A DNA stretch of 64,000 bases, taken from contig CALDSK010000051.1 of NCBI GenBank assembly GCA_937911865.1, forward strand, positions 92,140 to 156,139, given 5' to 3'. Shown here in pieces: positions 63,681 through 64,000 of the stretch (its first letter is position 1; each line of letters starts with the position of its first letter). Under the pieces are notes generated by a model. The model searched no databases. It was not told the origin of the DNA and saw nothing but the letters and a program-made list of their open reading frames with translations. Source of the stretch: an uncultured Synechococcus sp. (GTDB lineage: Bacteria > Cyanobacteriota > Cyanobacteriia > Phormidesmidales > Phormidesmidaceae). The translations under genes were made by a program, and so were the position numbers.

Positions 63681-64000
63681 AGATTTCTTCGGCTCGGTTC
63701 ATCACCATCAGATGGCCGCTGTTTTCAACCGCGTAGTTGGGGGTAACAAATCGGAAAGGAAAAATGCGATCGCGCTTTCCATGAATATGCACTAAATTGC
63801 CAGGTATCTCTTTGTTCTTCCATACAACAACCTTGTGCAATGCCCATTTAAGAAAGTGCGGATCGGTTTCTATTAGCACCGTCTTTAGCAGCGTCTTCTG
63901 GTCGCTGCCTTCTGGCGCAAATAACCAGTAGGCTAGCCAATAGAAGGCCCACAAAAGACTCTTAAACGGATCTATTCGTGGTAGCGGGATTGCGCGAAAC
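63625..64000 (-). CDS. Alpha/beta hydrolase, 5'-truncated by the window edge
   Basis: The C-terminal part of an alpha/beta hydrolase. The frame is open to base 64000 with no start before the edge (FRAIPLPRIDPFKSLLWAFY precedes the visible region). LVHIHGKRDRIFPFRFV carries the likely catalytic Asp and ENSGHLMVMNRAEEIS the catalytic His, which fit the canonical end of the fold. The nucleophile lies outside the window. It overlaps the convergent hydrolase-like gene by 56 bases. Confidence 0.85.
   Translation of the reverse strand, partial: FRAIPLPRIDPFKSLLWAFYWLAYWLFAPEGSDQKTLLKTVLIETDPHFLKWALHKVVVWKNKEIPGNLVHIHGKRDRIFPFRFVTPNYAVENSGHLMVMNRAEEISNLLETLVDRSAHSQPTH

Noticed and set aside
1..64000. 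CRISPR array, prophage, insertion sequence or tRNA genes
   Set aside because: No regularly spaced repeats with unique spacers, no transposase or phage genes, and no cloverleaf with GTTCRANYC arms were found by reading. HIP1 palindromes are scattered singly.

Overview
The window is cyanobacterial chromosome. The markers are the cytochrome b6f subunit PetM, the photosystem II assembly factor Ycf39, the PipX-PipY pair, a SigF-type sigma factor, the small RNA Yfr1 between guaB3 and trxA, and many copies of the HIP1 palindrome GCGATCGC, which is over-represented in many cyanobacteria. GC content looks close to 50%. A Leptolyngbya-like or related lineage is possible, but only the phylum is firmly supported. 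There are no rRNA or tRNA genes, insertion sequences, prophage or CRISPR arrays that I can recognise. This is a housekeeping region with small genes and regulatory elements that are easy to miss.

Layout. 1-7.3 kb (+): CBS/CCA-type nucleotidyltransferase, two cyanobacterial hypothetical genes, an ABC1/UbiB kinase, a PP2C phosphatase and a double UspA protein. 7.3-11.4 kb (-): a Ser/Thr kinase coupled to a small unknown gene, anmK and a TrkA-type K+ regulator. 11.6-15.2 kb (+): guaB3, Yfr1, trxA and a LOG-family gene. 15.3-24.1 kb (-): amiC, pepP, a Tat-exported metallo-beta-lactamase-like protein that lacks its metal motif, then trpG-dgkA-ybeY-DUF3285-prfB (prfB with the programmed +1 frameshift) and a Bax-inhibitor-1 protein. 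24.7-27.3 kb (+): sigF and an ATP-grasp ligase. 27.4-35.6 kb (mainly -): smpB, a YciI gene, a Uma2 gene, tenA, phoX with a Pho box, ribF, a metallo-hydrolase and surE. 35.9-42 kb: pheS, a repeat-containing protein, a DUF72 gene, pdxA, petM and ycf39. 42-43 kb: a 1 kb gap holding a mini-ORF with a strong ribosome binding site and a terminator. 43-56.7 kb (+): SLH porin, Rrf2 regulator plus cysK, a J-domain gene, der, ecfT, a trpE/pabB-type gene, pipX, pipY, sepF, proC, a DUF3086 gene and plsY. 56.7-58 kb (-): DUF3119 and MlaE-type permease. 58-64 kb: an M16 peptidase pair, a large alpha/beta hydrolase, and the 3' end of another hydrolase running off the window.

Links between genes. The PP2C phosphatase, Usp protein and Ser/Thr kinase sit together and may be a signalling set. 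trpG and the trpE/pabB-type gene could supply the two subunits of anthranilate or aminodeoxychorismate synthase. The Rrf2 regulator next to cysteine synthase recalls the CymR-CysK pair of Firmicutes, and a palindrome overlaps the regulator's likely -10 box. PhoX has a two-unit Pho box upstream.

The most unusual global feature is a series of more than a dozen short tandem duplications (units of 11-17 bp, each of different sequence) in the gaps between genes. Several abut or cover stop codons (ybeY, prfB, the Uma2 gene and the 80-aa gene at 38.1 kb). One further 15-bp array lies inside a coding region and encodes pentapeptide repeats.
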